Positions 25,110-34,660 of a stretch of DNA of 64,000 nucleotides are shown here, piece by piece. The DNA is taken from contig NZ_BMMU01000023.1 of assembly GCF_014646095.1 (NCBI RefSeq), positions 64,548-128,547 of the forward strand, written 5' to 3'. How positions within the stretch are numbered: the stretch's first letter is position 1; each line of letters begins with the position of its first letter. Position numbers and translations under genes: made by a program. The stretch is from Streptomyces lacrimifluminis. Its GTDB lineage: Bacteria > Actinomycetota > Actinomycetes > Streptomycetales > Streptomycetaceae. Under the pieces are notes generated by a model. The model had not been told where the DNA came from. It saw only the letters and a list, made by a program, of their open reading frames with translations, and ran no database searches.

Positions 25110-26495
25110 CTACTTGATCCCTCGCCACCCTTCCGGATCCACCCCACCCGGCACGGACGCCCCCTCGTCGTACGGCTGACGCACGAAGACGAACGACCCG
25201 AGGTCCAGGTGGTCCACGGCCCCGTTCGGCCGCCGTACGGCCCGCAGAAGCTCTCCGGCGAAGTAACCGTCGAGGCCCGTCCAGGTGCCGTCACCGTTCG
25301 ACTTGAAGCGCGAGCGGCGGCCGATGCCGACCAAGGGCCCCAGCGAGACACCCCCGTCGACCGACAGCCGCAGGGCATAAGGGGCAGTCCCCCAGTACCA
25401 AGGACCCGCCAACTCCAATACGGACCTGTCGACTTCGGGCAACGGGCGCCATGGCTCCGGAATCCGCGGCTCGGCCTCCGCGACGATCTGCACGAGGTCG
25501 GCGGCGACCGCGGACACCAGCAAACCAGAGGTGCAGTTGGCCAGGACGACAGCCGCGAGGTCGTCCGCCACGCCGATGGTGAGGCTCGCCAGGAAGCCGG
25601 GCAGCGATCCTCCGTGCCCCACCAGCAGCCGGCCGTCCCGGTACTGAACCTGCATACCGAGGCCGTACGCCGAACCGGCGGCCACATCCTCCGTTTCGGC
25701 CGGAGCCGCCGGCGTGCGCATCTCCGCAACGGACGCAGCGCTCAGCACCCGGTCGTCCCCCTTGGCCAGGAAGGCGGCGAAGCGCGCCAAGTCTCCTGCG
25801 GTGGACCAGAGCTGGCCGGCCGGCGCCATCCGTCCGAGGTCCTCCGTCGGCTCCGGCAGCAGCACATCGGCCCAGGGATGCACTGCCCAGCCACCCGCGT
25901 GCGGCGCCTGCGGGTGCCCGCTGGTCCGCTCCAGCCCGAGGGGTTGGAGTACCTCACGCCGCAGCACGTCCTCCCACGGAGCACCGCGCAACTCCTCGAC
26001 CAGAGCGCCGAGAACGCTGTAGCCAGGGTTCGAGTAGTGGTGGCGTCGACCCACAGGATGCAGCAATGGACGCTCCCCGAGTACGTCGGCCAACTCGGGT
26101 CGCAGTGATCCAGGTGTCCGCTCCCACCAGGGCGCCGGCGACTCGGCCGCCAACCCACCCGTATGCGCGAGCAGTTCGGCGATGGTGGCCTCCCCCGCGC
26201 CGGTACCCGGCAGATGTTTCTCCAGCGGATCGACGAGATCGAGGAGCCCCTCGTCGCGCAACCGCATCACCAGTACGGCGGTGAAGGTCTTGGTGATCGA
26301 ACCGATCCGGTACTGCACGTTGGCATCGGGCGCATGGCCCTCCACCGAGGTTCGCGCCCCCGTCCAGACCATCTCTCCGCCTCGAACCACCGCCGCGACC
26401 AACGACGGTGCCCGCCCTGCGCTCTGGGCAACAGCGATCCGATGCAGCAACGCCCGCCGCGTGCCGGGAAGAAGCTCGTCCTGTGGTGTTGTCAT
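25110..26495 (-). CDS. Serine hydrolase / class C beta-lactamase-like protein
   Basis: 461 residues of the penicillin-binding-like serine hydrolase family: nucleophile motif S66-I-T-K69, Y154-S-N156, and HGGS in place of KTG. A C-terminal lipocalin-like region of about 100 residues (GVSLGPLVGIGRRSRF... TWTGLDGYFAGE) follows. No signal peptide is seen, so it is probably cytoplasmic, and it may be an esterase or peptidase rather than a resistance enzyme. It ends convergently with the GNAT gene. Confidence 0.87.
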   Translation of the reverse strand: MTTPQDELLPGTRRALLHRIAVAQSAGRAPSLVAAVVRGGEMVWTGARTSVEGHAPDANVQYRIGSITKTFTAVLVMRLRDEGLLDLVDPLEKHLPGTGAGEATIAELLAHTGGLAAESPAPWWERTPGSLRPELADVLGERPLLHPVGRRHHYSNPGYSVLGALVEELRGAPWEDVLRREVLQPLGLERTSGHPQAPHAGGWAVHPWADVLLPEPTEDLGRMAPAGQLWSTAGDLARFAAFLAKGDDRVLSAASVAEMRTPAAPAETEDVAAGSAYGLGMQVQYRDGRLLVGHGGSLPGFLASLTIGVADDLAAVVLANCTSGLLVSAVAADLVQIVAEAEPRIPEPWRPLPEVDRSVLELAGPWYWGTAPYALRLSVDGGVSLGPLVGIGRRSRFKSNGDGTWTGLDGYFAGELLRAVRRPNGAVDHLDLGSFVFVRQPYDEGASVPGGVDPEGWRGIK

Positions 26496-26827
26496 GGGGC
26501 AAGTTCATCGGTCGCGCTGCGTTGCGTCGAGCGCATTTCCCCTCCACCGTGGGAGGCATGCAGGGCCTCGCCGCTCGTGACCTGTCGATCTTGCGTGACC
26601 TGGGCGTTCTTGGCTGTCTCACGGCCATGTCACCCATGATCAGTCTGAAATCCGTGGCATTTCCTCGCAGGGGCGAGGTCGAGATCAGGCGGCTTGTCCG
26701 ATTCGGCCGAGTACACCTCGCCGAGCCCCGAGCACGAGGGCTACCGGAGAGCCCAGCTCGTGCACCGATGAGTTTCCCTCGCCGCGCTGGTCTATACACC
26801 GGACACCCACGAACGGAAGGTTGAGCC
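26496..26827. other. Divergent intergenic region, no gene recognised
   Basis: About 330 bases between the divergent serine hydrolase and RibD/DHFR-type genes. It must contain both promoters. A plus-strand frame from 26408 crosses it but shows no domain; GGAAGG at 26816 is the ribosome binding site of the right-hand gene. Confidence 0.35.
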
Positions 26828-27394
26828 ATGCGGAAACTGGTCTACGGCATGAACCTGACCCTGGACGGCTACATCACCGCGGCCGGCGACGACATCAGCT
26901 GGGGCGGACCGCCGAGCGACGAGCTGTTCCAGTGGTGGCTCGACCACGAGCAGGCGAGTGGCCTGTCGCTGTATGGGCGCAAGCTGTGGGAGACGATGAG
27001 CTCCTACTGGCCGACCGGCGACCAGCAGCCGGGCGCCACCCCGGCGGAGATCGAGTTCGCGCGGAACTGGCGGGACACACCGAAGGTGGTGTTCTCCTCG
27101 ACGATCGACAAGGTCGACTGGAACACCCGCCTGGTCACCGGCGACGCGATCGCCGAGATCACCCGGCTCAAGGCCGAGGACGGCGGCCCGATGAACATCG
27201 GCGGCGCAACGCTCGCCGGGGCGGCCATGCGCGCAGGGCTGATCGACGAGTACGCGATCGCCGCCCATCCGGTCCTGGTGGGCAGCGGCACGCCGTTCTT
27301 CACCGCGCTGGACAGCTGGGTGAACCTGAACCTGGTGGAGACGCGGACGTTGCCCGGCGGCGTGGTCCTGACCAGGTACGAGACGAGGCGCTGA
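26828..27394 (+). CDS. Dihydrofolate reductase / RibD C-terminal-like protein
   Basis: 188 residues. MRKLVYGMNLTLDGYITAAGDD is the family opening, LYGRKLWETM the cofactor region, and NIGGATLAGAAMRAGLIDEYAIAAHPVLVGSGTPFF the conserved C-terminal half of RibD-type reductases. Stand-alone members are abundant in Streptomyces; substrate unknown. ATG 26828 follows GGAAGG at suitable spacing. It converges on dnaB with a nested palindrome between them. Confidence 0.87.
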   Translation: MRKLVYGMNLTLDGYITAAGDDISWGGPPSDELFQWWLDHEQASGLSLYGRKLWETMSSYWPTGDQQPGATPAEIEFARNWRDTPKVVFSSTIDKVDWNTRLVTGDAIAEITRLKAEDGGPMNIGGATLAGAAMRAGLIDEYAIAAHPVLVGSGTPFFTALDSWVNLNLVETRTLPGGVVLTRYETRR

Positions 27395-27415
27395 GCAGCA
27401 GCACCCACAGGCTGG

Positions 27416-27463
27416 TCCCACGGTGATGTCGTATACGACATCGGTACGACACGGCCCGTGGGA
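27416..27463. terminator. Nested inverted repeat between convergent genes
   Basis: Outer arms TCCCACGG (27416-27423) and CCGTGGGA (27456-27463) enclose a perfect 18-bp palindrome GATGTCGTATACGACATC (27425-27442). It could act as terminator for dnaB and the reductase gene, or the inner palindrome could be a protein-binding site. Confidence 0.5.
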
Positions 27464-27503
27464 TGACGACATCAGCCGCGAGACCCTGCAAGGCACCACC
27501 ACG

Positions 27504-28979
<1,476 letters not shown>

Positions 28980-29438
28980 CGAGCGACCTCCTCCCGTCCG
29001 CCGAGCGGACCTCGCCGTGCCCCTCTTTTCTACGGCACGGCACTGACAAATAAGACGCCCAACTCCGGTTCCGGCGCGTCGGTTTTGTGACGTTTCCGAG
29101 GCTGGGAGACGGAGTGGGCGCCGCACCACCGTAGGCCCGTCGGCACCGTCAGCCAATCTGGTTATCCACAGGCCATGTGGACGACGGCCCGGATGCTGTG
29201 GAGAACTCCGCAAAACCTGTGCACGACCCGGTGGACAGCCCTGTGAACAAGCTTTCGCGGCTTTCGATGCACCCCTGCTGACCAGCGACTTTCCCGTCCA
29301 CCGGCTGTGCAGAAGAAAAACTTTCCGCATCAGGCCAAGATCTCCACAAGCGGCACACCGCGACGCGTCCCCCAAGAGGGCAGGTAATGGTCACAAGCAC
29401 ATTGCATCTCTTACCTGTGGAAGATTAGATTGGTGGTC
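28980..29438. promoter_or_regulatory. dnaB / MATE divergent region
   Basis: About 460 bases without a gene. The half nearest the MATE gene holds a cluster of DnaA-box-like 9-mers (see separate entry). The half nearest dnaB should carry its promoter. No protein-coding frame with family features was found. Confidence 0.5.
29162..29348. promoter_or_regulatory. Cluster of DnaA-box-like sequences
   Basis: A perfect E. coli-type box TTATCCACA at 29162-29170 is followed by near matches: TGTGGACGA (29176-29184), TGTGGAGAA (29197-29205), TGTGCACGA (29218-29226), TGTGAACAA (29242-29250), TGTGCAGAA (29306-29314), each read as complement of TTNTNCACA-type boxes, and ATCTCCACA (29340-29348). The Streptomyces consensus is TTGTCCACA. 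Seven sites in under 190 bases is striking for GC-rich DNA; binding is inferred. Confidence 0.5.
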
Positions 29439-30776
29439 ATGACACAGGCTCCCGCTGACCCCAGGGCTACGCGACGTCGGCACGACCGAGAGATCGTCGC
29501 ACTGGCTGTCCCTGCCTTCGGCGCACTCACCGCCGAGCCCCTCTTCGTCATGGCCGACAGCGCGATCATCGGCCACCTCGGCACAGCACAACTCGCCGGT
29601 CTCGGCATCGCCTCTGTCCTGCTCACCACAGCGGTCAGTGTCTTCGTCTTCCTCGCGTACGCCACCACGGCCGCCGTCGCCCGACGCGTCGGCGCGGGCG
29701 ATCTCCAGGCCGCCATCCGCCAGGGTGTGGACGGCATCTGGCTCGCCCTCCTGCTCGGCGCCGGGGTCATTGCCGTCGTCCTGCCCTCGGCACCCGCACT
29801 CGTGGATCTCTTCGGCGCCTCGAACACCGCGGCCTCGTACGCGGCAACCTATCTGCGGATCTCGGCGCTCGGCATCCCGGCCATGCTCGTCGTCCTCGCC
29901 TCCACCGGCATTCTGCGCGGCCTCCAGGACACCAGAACCCCGCTGTACGTCGCCATCGCGGGCTTCGCCGCCAACGCTGCCCTGAACGTGGGCCTCGTCT
30001 ACGGTGCGAACCTCGGTATCGCGGGTTCCGCCTGGGGCACCGTTATCGCCCAGTGGGGCATGGCGGCGGCCTATCTCACGGTCGTCGTCCGCGGCGCACA
30101 CAGGCACGGCGCCTCGCTTCGCCCCGACCCCAAAGGGATACGGACCTCCGCCCAGGCGGGCGCGCCACTTCTCGTGCGCACCCTCTCACTGCGGGCGATC
30201 CTCATGATCGCCACAGCCGTTGCCGCCCGACTCGGGGACGCGGATGTCGCCGCACACCAGATCATCCTGTCCCTCTGGAGCCTGCTCGCCTTCGCGCTCG
30301 ACGCGATCGCGATCGCAGGCCAGGCCATCATCGGGCGCTACCTCGGCGCGAACGACATCAGGGGCGCCCGAGAAGCCTGCCGCCGCATGGTCGAGTGGGG
30401 CATCGCCACCGGAATCGTGCTCGGCCTGCTGGTGATCGTCAGCCGTCCGCTGTTCCTGCCCCTGTTCACCAGCGACGCCATGGTCAAGGACACCGCGTTG
30501 CCGGCCCTGCTCATGGTCGCGCTGTCCCAACCGATCTGCGGGATCGTCTTTGTGCTCGACGGCGTTCTGATGGGCGCGGGCGACGGCCCCTACCTGGCTG
30601 GGGCAATGCTGATCACGCTCGCCGCTTTCGCACCGGTGGCCCTGTTCGTGCCGACCCTGGGCGGCGGCCTCACCGCCCTCTGGGGAGCGATGACGCTCAT
30701 GATGATCGTCCGCATGCTGACTCTGTGGCTTCGAGCCCGCTCAGGCCGTTGGATGGTCACGGGCGCCACCCGCTGA
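29439..30776 (+). CDS. MATE-family efflux transporter (DinF-like)
   Basis: 445 residues with twelve hydrophobic helices: EIVALAVPAFGALTAEPLFVMADSAIIGHLGTAQLAGLGIAS is the MATE N-lobe start, repeated as the second lobe begins at LLVRTLSLRAILMIATAVAARLGDADVAAHQI. Such proteins export cationic compounds with sodium or proton exchange in the cytoplasmic membrane. ATG 29439 chosen over one three codons upstream because GGTGG precedes it. It converges on rplI across two parS sites. Confidence 0.92.
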   Translation: MTQAPADPRATRRRHDREIVALAVPAFGALTAEPLFVMADSAIIGHLGTAQLAGLGIASVLLTTAVSVFVFLAYATTAAVARRVGAGDLQAAIRQGVDGIWLALLLGAGVIAVVLPSAPALVDLFGASNTAASYAATYLRISALGIPAMLVVLASTGILRGLQDTRTPLYVAIAGFAANAALNVGLVYGANLGIAGSAWGTVIAQWGMAAAYLTVVVRGAHRHGASLRPDPKGIRTSAQAGAPLLVRTLSLRAILMIATAVAARLGDADVAAHQIILSLWSLLAFALDAIAIAGQAIIGRYLGANDIRGAREACRRMVEWGIATGIVLGLLVIVSRPLFLPLFTSDAMVKDTALPALLMVALSQPICGIVFVLDGVLMGAGDGPYLAGAMLITLAAFAPVALFVPTLGGGLTALWGAMTLMMIVRMLTLWLRARSGRWMVTGATR

Positions 30777-30825
30777 CGGCACGGAGAGCACCGAATGCGC
30801 CGTACCGCTCTGCTCCACGTCCCCT

Positions 30826-30839
30826 GTTTCACGTGAAAC
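30826..30839. other. parS site (perfect)
   Basis: GTTTCACGTGAAAC in the gap between the convergent MATE gene and rplI; its neighbour begins 32 bases on. Confidence 0.92.
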
Positions 30840-30857
30840 ATCGACCCGGTTCCTGCC

Positions 30858-30871
30858 GTTTCACGTGAAAC
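30858..30871. other. parS site (perfect)
   Basis: GTTTCACGTGAAAC, second of a pair with 32-base start-to-start spacing. Confidence 0.92.
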
Positions 30872-30950
30872 ATCGGCGTGGTCAGTTCCTCGCACAAGCA
30901 GGGGATCGCTTCCTGACTACGCCACACGCCCACGAATCCGCTCATGCAGA

Positions 30951-30978
30951 AGGGCCGCACCCCAGAGGATGCGGCCCT
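30951..30978 (-). terminator. Terminator of the rpsF-ssb-rpsR-rplI operon
   Basis: Perfect 9-bp GC-rich stem (30951-30959 with 30970-30978) and 10-base loop, 25 bases beyond the rplI stop. Confidence 0.8.
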
Positions 30979-31003
30979 ACAACTGCTTCAGCGAGCACAC
31001 CGC

Positions 31004-31450
31004 TTAGGCGGCGACAACCTCGATGTTGACCTTGGCGGCAACCTCGGGGTGCAGACGCACGGACGTCTCGTGGGCGCCGAGCGTCTTGATCGGCGCGCCC
31101 AGCTCGATGCGGCGCTTGTCGACCTCGGGGCCACCGGAAGCCTTGATCGCCGTGGCGATGTCGGCCGGAGTGACGGAACCGAAGAGACGACCGGCGTCGC
31201 CGGAGCGGACGGCCAGACGGACCTTGACGCCTTCGAGGCGGGCCTTGATGTCGTTGGCCTGCTCGATGGTCTGGATCTCGTGGATCTTGCGAGCGCGACG
31301 AATCTGCTCGACGTCCTTCTCGCCACCCTTGGTCCAACGGATAGCGAAGTTCCGCGGGATCAGGTAGTTGCGAGCGTAGCCGTCCTTGACGTCGACGACG
31401 TCGCCCGCGGCACCGAGGCCAGAGACCTCGTGGGTGAGGATGATCTTCAT
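31004..31450 (-). CDS. rplI: 50S ribosomal protein L9
   Basis: 148 residues, full-length bL9: MKIILTHEVSGLGAAGDVVDVKDGYARNYLIPRNFAIRWTKGG is the N-terminal rRNA-binding domain, joined by the long central helix to the C-terminal domain (GRLFGSVTPADIATAIKASGGPEVDKRRIEL). Last gene of the rpsF-ssb-rpsR-rplI operon, 18 bases after rpsR. Ends 25 bases before a hairpin terminator. Confidence 0.98.
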   Translation of the reverse strand: MKIILTHEVSGLGAAGDVVDVKDGYARNYLIPRNFAIRWTKGGEKDVEQIRRARKIHEIQTIEQANDIKARLEGVKVRLAVRSGDAGRLFGSVTPADIATAIKASGGPEVDKRRIELGAPIKTLGAHETSVRLHPEVAAKVNIEVVAA

Positions 31451-31468
31451 TAGTCGGTCACCCTTCCC

Positions 31469-31705
31469 TTATCGCGCGGTGGACGTGTAGGGCAGCAGCG
31501 CCATCTCACGGCTGTTCTTGACAGCCGTGGCGACGTCACGCTGGTGCTGCGTGCAGTTGCCGGTCACGCGGCGGGCACGGATCTTGCCACGGTCGGAAAT
31601 GAACTTCCGCAGCATGTTCGTGTCCTTGTAGTCCACGTACTGGACCTTGTCCTTGCAGAAAGCGCAGACCTTTTTCTTGGGCTTGCGCACAGGCGGCTTC
31701 GCCAT
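31469..31705 (-). CDS. rpsR: 30S ribosomal protein S18 (zinc-binding form)
   Basis: 78 residues. VCAFCKDKVQYVDYKDTNMLRKFISDRGKIRARRVTGNCTQHQR is bS18; C14, C17, C51 and H54 form the zinc site, so this is a C+ paralogue. Streptomyces usually has a second, zinc-free S18 regulated by Zur elsewhere, which is not in this window. It binds S6, encoded upstream in the same operon, on the small-subunit platform. 58 bases separate it from ssb. Confidence 0.98.
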   Translation of the reverse strand: MAKPPVRKPKKKVCAFCKDKVQYVDYKDTNMLRKFISDRGKIRARRVTGNCTQHQRDVATAVKNSREMALLPYTSTAR

Positions 31706-31763
31706 GGTGTTTCTCCTGTGTGATCAAGAAGTGTGGGTACGGCCCACCCCTCGGCCCGAAGGC

Positions 31764-32372
31764 CTAGAAGGGGGGCTCGTCCGAGTAGCCGCCACCGGAA
31801 CCGCCGGAGCCGCCGGAGTTTCCACCCCAGCCGCCACCACCGCCACCGCCCTGGTTGCCACCAGCGGGAGCGCCCGTTGCCCAGGGGTCTTCAGCCGGAG
31901 CGCTGCCGCCCTGCGGAGCGCCGCCGGAGTTTCCACCCCAGCCGCCACCCTGCTGGCCACCACCGCCACCGGAGCCGCCGCCGCTGTAACCGCCCTGACC
32001 ACCTCGGCCGGCGGCCTTGGTGACCTTGGCGGTGGCGCTGCGCAGGCTGGCGCCGACCTCGTCGACGTCCAGCTCGTAGACCGTGCGCTTCTCGCCCTGC
32101 GTGGTCTCGTAGGACCGCTGCTTCAGCCGGCCCTGCACGATGACGCGCATGCCTCGCTGAAGCGACTCGGCCACGTTCTCCGCCGCCTGACGCCAGACCG
32201 AGCAGGTCAGGAACAGGCTTTCGCCGTCCTTCCACTCGTTCGTCTGCCGGTCGAAAGTGCGGGGGGTGGACGCGACACGGAACTTCGCGACCGCCGCACC
32301 CGAGGGGGTGAAGCGCAGCTCGGGGTCATCGACAAGATTGCCGACGACCGTGATGACGGTCTCGCCTGCCAT
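31764..32372 (-). CDS. ssb: Single-stranded DNA-binding protein
   Basis: 202 residues. The OB fold occupies residues 1-110 (MAGETVITVVGNLVDDPELRFTPSGAAVAKFRVAST, FLTCSVWRQAAENVAESLQRGMRVIVQGRLKQRSY), followed by a Gly-rich linker in which the unit GGWGGNSGG occurs twice, and the acidic tip DEPPF that recruits replication and repair partners. It protects single-stranded DNA at forks. Located between rpsF and rpsR, the conserved bacterial arrangement; 80 bases after rpsF. Confidence 0.98.
   Translation of the reverse strand: MAGETVITVVGNLVDDPELRFTPSGAAVAKFRVASTPRTFDRQTNEWKDGESLFLTCSVWRQAAENVAESLQRGMRVIVQGRLKQRSYETTQGEKRTVYELDVDEVGASLRSATAKVTKAAGRGGQGGYSGGGSGGGGGQQGGGWGGNSGGAPQGGSAPAEDPWATGAPAGGNQGGGGGGGWGGNSGGSGGSGGGYSDEPPF
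31811..31950 (-). repeat. Duplicated Gly-rich coding unit in ssb
   Basis: A roughly 29-base stretch encoding the GGWGGNSGG unit occurs near 31811-31839 and again near 31921-31949, nearly identical in bases. It reflects internal duplication in the disordered SSB linker and does not disturb the frame. Confidence 0.6.
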
Positions 32373-32452
32373 AGGGGAACCTCTCGGCGGGTTTGCTGCT
32401 GGCTGCTTTTGGTGCTGCTACTCGAAATCCCGAGATCAGCTGAGCGGGAGGC

Positions 32453-32743
32453 TCAGTGGGTCTCGGGGCGGAGGACCTTGGTCCGGAGGACCGACTCGTT
32501 CAGGTTCATCTGGCGGTCGAGCTCCTTGACGACCGCAGGCTCGGCCTGCAGGTCGATGACCGAGTAGATGCCCTCGGGCTTCTTCTTGATCTCGTACGAG
32601 AGACGACGACGGCCCCAGGTGTCGACCTTCTCGACCTTTCCGTTGCCCTCACGGACGACGGAGAGGAAGTTCTCGATCAGAGGGGCGACAGCGCGCTCCT
32701 CCAGCTCGGGGTCGAGGATGACCATCACTTCGTAGTGACGCAT
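32453..32743 (-). CDS. rpsF: 30S ribosomal protein S6
   Basis: 96 residues, full-length bS6: MRHYEVMVILDPELEERAVAPLIENFL and VDTWGRRRLSYEIKKKPEGIYSVIDLQAEPAVVKELDRQMNLNESVLRTKVLRP. The ATG at 32743 follows AAAGGAGG at good spacing, better than an in-frame start 33 bases upstream. First gene of the rpsF-ssb-rpsR-rplI operon; pairs with S18 in the ribosome. Confidence 0.98.
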   Translation of the reverse strand: MRHYEVMVILDPELEERAVAPLIENFLSVVREGNGKVEKVDTWGRRRLSYEIKKKPEGIYSVIDLQAEPAVVKELDRQMNLNESVLRTKVLRPETH

Positions 32744-33007
32744 GTGGAACCCACCTCCTTTGGACTCAGCGGCCACGGTCGTTCCGTGGCAGGAGGGTTG
32801 TTATGCGTACGCAACGGTATCGGCAGCCACTGACAGTCGGAGGTCCCTGATAGGGATTCCTCGTCATGGCATGGGCAGACACCGGTGCAGACGGTACAGA
32901 GTACCCGCACTGCGCTTCCGGTTGAAATCAGGCCCCAGAGACCGTCAATCTGTACACATCGGGTGTGTATGGCGCTACGATGCGCCGCCTTCCGCAGGAG
33001 GTGCCAC

Positions 33008-33322
33008 ATGGCACAGGCATTGCGACCCAACACCGCCGGATCTCTCTTCGCCACCGACGGCAAGCCCCATCCGCTCCAGGACAGCCTGCTCGCTGTGACA
33101 CTGGTGCTCGGAGTGATCGCCCTCGTCACGGCGATGTTCCACAGTCTGCATCTGCTCAGCTCCTGGACCGGCCTGGTGGGCATCCTCACCGGTGCGTACG
33201 GACAGTTCGTCTCGGAGACGACCCGCGAACGCTTCGGACTGATCCTGGGCCTCGGCGCCGCAGCGATCGGCTTCTTCCTCGGCATGGCGCACGGCGGTCT
33301 CTTCGGCGGCGTGATCGGCTGA
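33008..33322 (+). CDS. Small membrane protein of unknown function
   Basis: 104 residues. After a short polar start (MAQALRPNTAGSLFATDGKPHPLQD) there are three hydrophobic segments: LLAVTLVLGVIALVTAMF, WTGLVGILTGAYGQF and FGLILGLGAAAIGFFLGMAHGGLFGG. ATG 33008 follows AGGAGG seven bases upstream, which fixes the start. Divergent from rpsF. Conserved-looking in composition but I do not recognise the family. Confidence 0.72.
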   Translation: MAQALRPNTAGSLFATDGKPHPLQDSLLAVTLVLGVIALVTAMFHSLHLLSSWTGLVGILTGAYGQFVSETTRERFGLILGLGAAAIGFFLGMAHGGLFGGVIG

Positions 33323-33472
33323 CACGGACCACCGCCCTGTGCCCCGGCCGAGGTGAGCCGGGGCACAGGTGCCATACGGCCAGACGAGGCGCTCGCAGGG
33401 CGCAGTAGGCTTCGGCGCGAGAGCCGGAGCCCTTGTACCCATGGGGACACACCAGCCCGAGGAGCGCCCCGA

Positions 33473-34594
33473 ATGAGCTTGACCCTGAGGACGATCAGCC
33501 GAGAGCAGCATCTGGCGTACATCCAGAGCCTGCCGTCGGCGAGCCACATGCAGGTTCCTGCCTGGGCTGACGTCAAGGCGGAGTGGCGCTCCGAGAACCT
33601 CGGGTGGTTCGACGACCGGACGGGCGACATGGTGGGCGCGGGTCTCGTGCTGTACCGCCAGCTGCCCAAGATCAAGCGGTATCTCGCCTATCTGCCCGAG
33701 GGCCCGGTCATCAACTGGTTCGCGCCGAATCTCGACGACTGGATCCAGCCGATGCTGGCCCACCTCAAGCAACAGGGCGCCTTCTCCGTGAAGATGGGCC
33801 CGCCGGTGATCATCCGTCGCTGGGAGGCCACGTCCATCAAGGCCGGCATCCAGAGCCCGGACGTGAAGCGGCTGCGCGACATCGAGGCCGACTTCATCGA
33901 GCCGCGCGCCTTCGAGGTCGCCGACAAGCTGCGTCGCATGGGCTGGCAGCAGGGCGAGGACGGCGGAGCCGGCTTCGGCGACGTACAGCCTCGTTACGTC
34001 TACCAGGTGCCGCTCGCGAACCGTTCACTGGAAGAGGTCCACCAGAACTTCAACCAGCTGTGGCGCCGCAACATCAAGAAGGCCGAGAAGTCCGGTGTCG
34101 AGGTCGTCCAGGGCGGTTACCACGACCTGGAGGAGTGGCAGCGGCTGTACGAGATCACAGCGGTGCGCGACCACTTCCGGCCCCGCCCGCTGTCGTACTT
34201 CCAGCGCATGTGGACGGCCCTCAACACCGAGGACCCCAACCGAATGCGGCTCTACTTCGCCCGCCACAAAGGAGTGAACCTCTCGGCCGCGACGATGCTG
34301 ATCGTCGGCGGGCACGTCTGGTACTCGTACGGCGCCTCGGACAACATCGGGCGTGAAGTGCGCCCCTCGAACGCCATGCAGTGGCGGATGCTGCGCGACG
34401 CCTACGCACTGGGCGCCACCGCCTACGACCTGCGAGGCATCTCCGACTCGCTCGACGAGACGGACCACCTCTTCGGGCTGATCCAGTTCAAGGTCGGCAC
34501 CGGTGGGCAGGCTGCCGAATATCTCGGCGAGTGGGACTTCCCGCTCAACAAGCTGCTCCACAAGGCGCTCGACATCTACATGTCGCGCCGCTGA
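33473..34594 (+). CDS. femX: FemX/FemAB-family peptidyltransferase
   Basis: 373 residues of the Fem family (two GNAT-like lobes): WADVKAEWRSENLGWFDD, LPEGPVINWF, NFNQLWRRNIKKAEKSGVEV and SNAMQWRMLRDAYALGATAYDLRGISDSLDETDHLFGLIQFKVGTGG. Streptomyces FemX uses Gly-tRNA to add the first glycine to the LL-diaminopimelate of lipid II, making the interpeptide bridge. ATG 33473 is preceded by GAGGAG. It is followed by an alanine-racemase-like gene, an envelope pair seen in Streptomyces. Confidence 0.88.
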   Translation: MSLTLRTISREQHLAYIQSLPSASHMQVPAWADVKAEWRSENLGWFDDRTGDMVGAGLVLYRQLPKIKRYLAYLPEGPVINWFAPNLDDWIQPMLAHLKQQGAFSVKMGPPVIIRRWEATSIKAGIQSPDVKRLRDIEADFIEPRAFEVADKLRRMGWQQGEDGGAGFGDVQPRYVYQVPLANRSLEEVHQNFNQLWRRNIKKAEKSGVEVVQGGYHDLEEWQRLYEITAVRDHFRPRPLSYFQRMWTALNTEDPNRMRLYFARHKGVNLSAATMLIVGGHVWYSYGASDNIGREVRPSNAMQWRMLRDAYALGATAYDLRGISDSLDETDHLFGLIQFKVGTGGQAAEYLGEWDFPLNKLLHKALDIYMSRR

Positions 34595-34660
34595 TGTACC
34601 GGCATTCCCGTTCACACCACTGATGCACCGCAGCCACGAGAAAGGTTCCAGGTCCCGGCC

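Noticed and set aside
25110..26495. Antibiotic-resistance beta-lactamase
   Set aside because: SxxK and YxN are present, but there is no signal peptide and an extra lipocalin-like domain; a general serine hydrolase is more likely.
27472..27494. Possible decayed parS near ATCAGCCGCGAGAC before dnaB 3' end
   Set aside because: Only about half of the 14 positions match the parS consensus, no better than chance.
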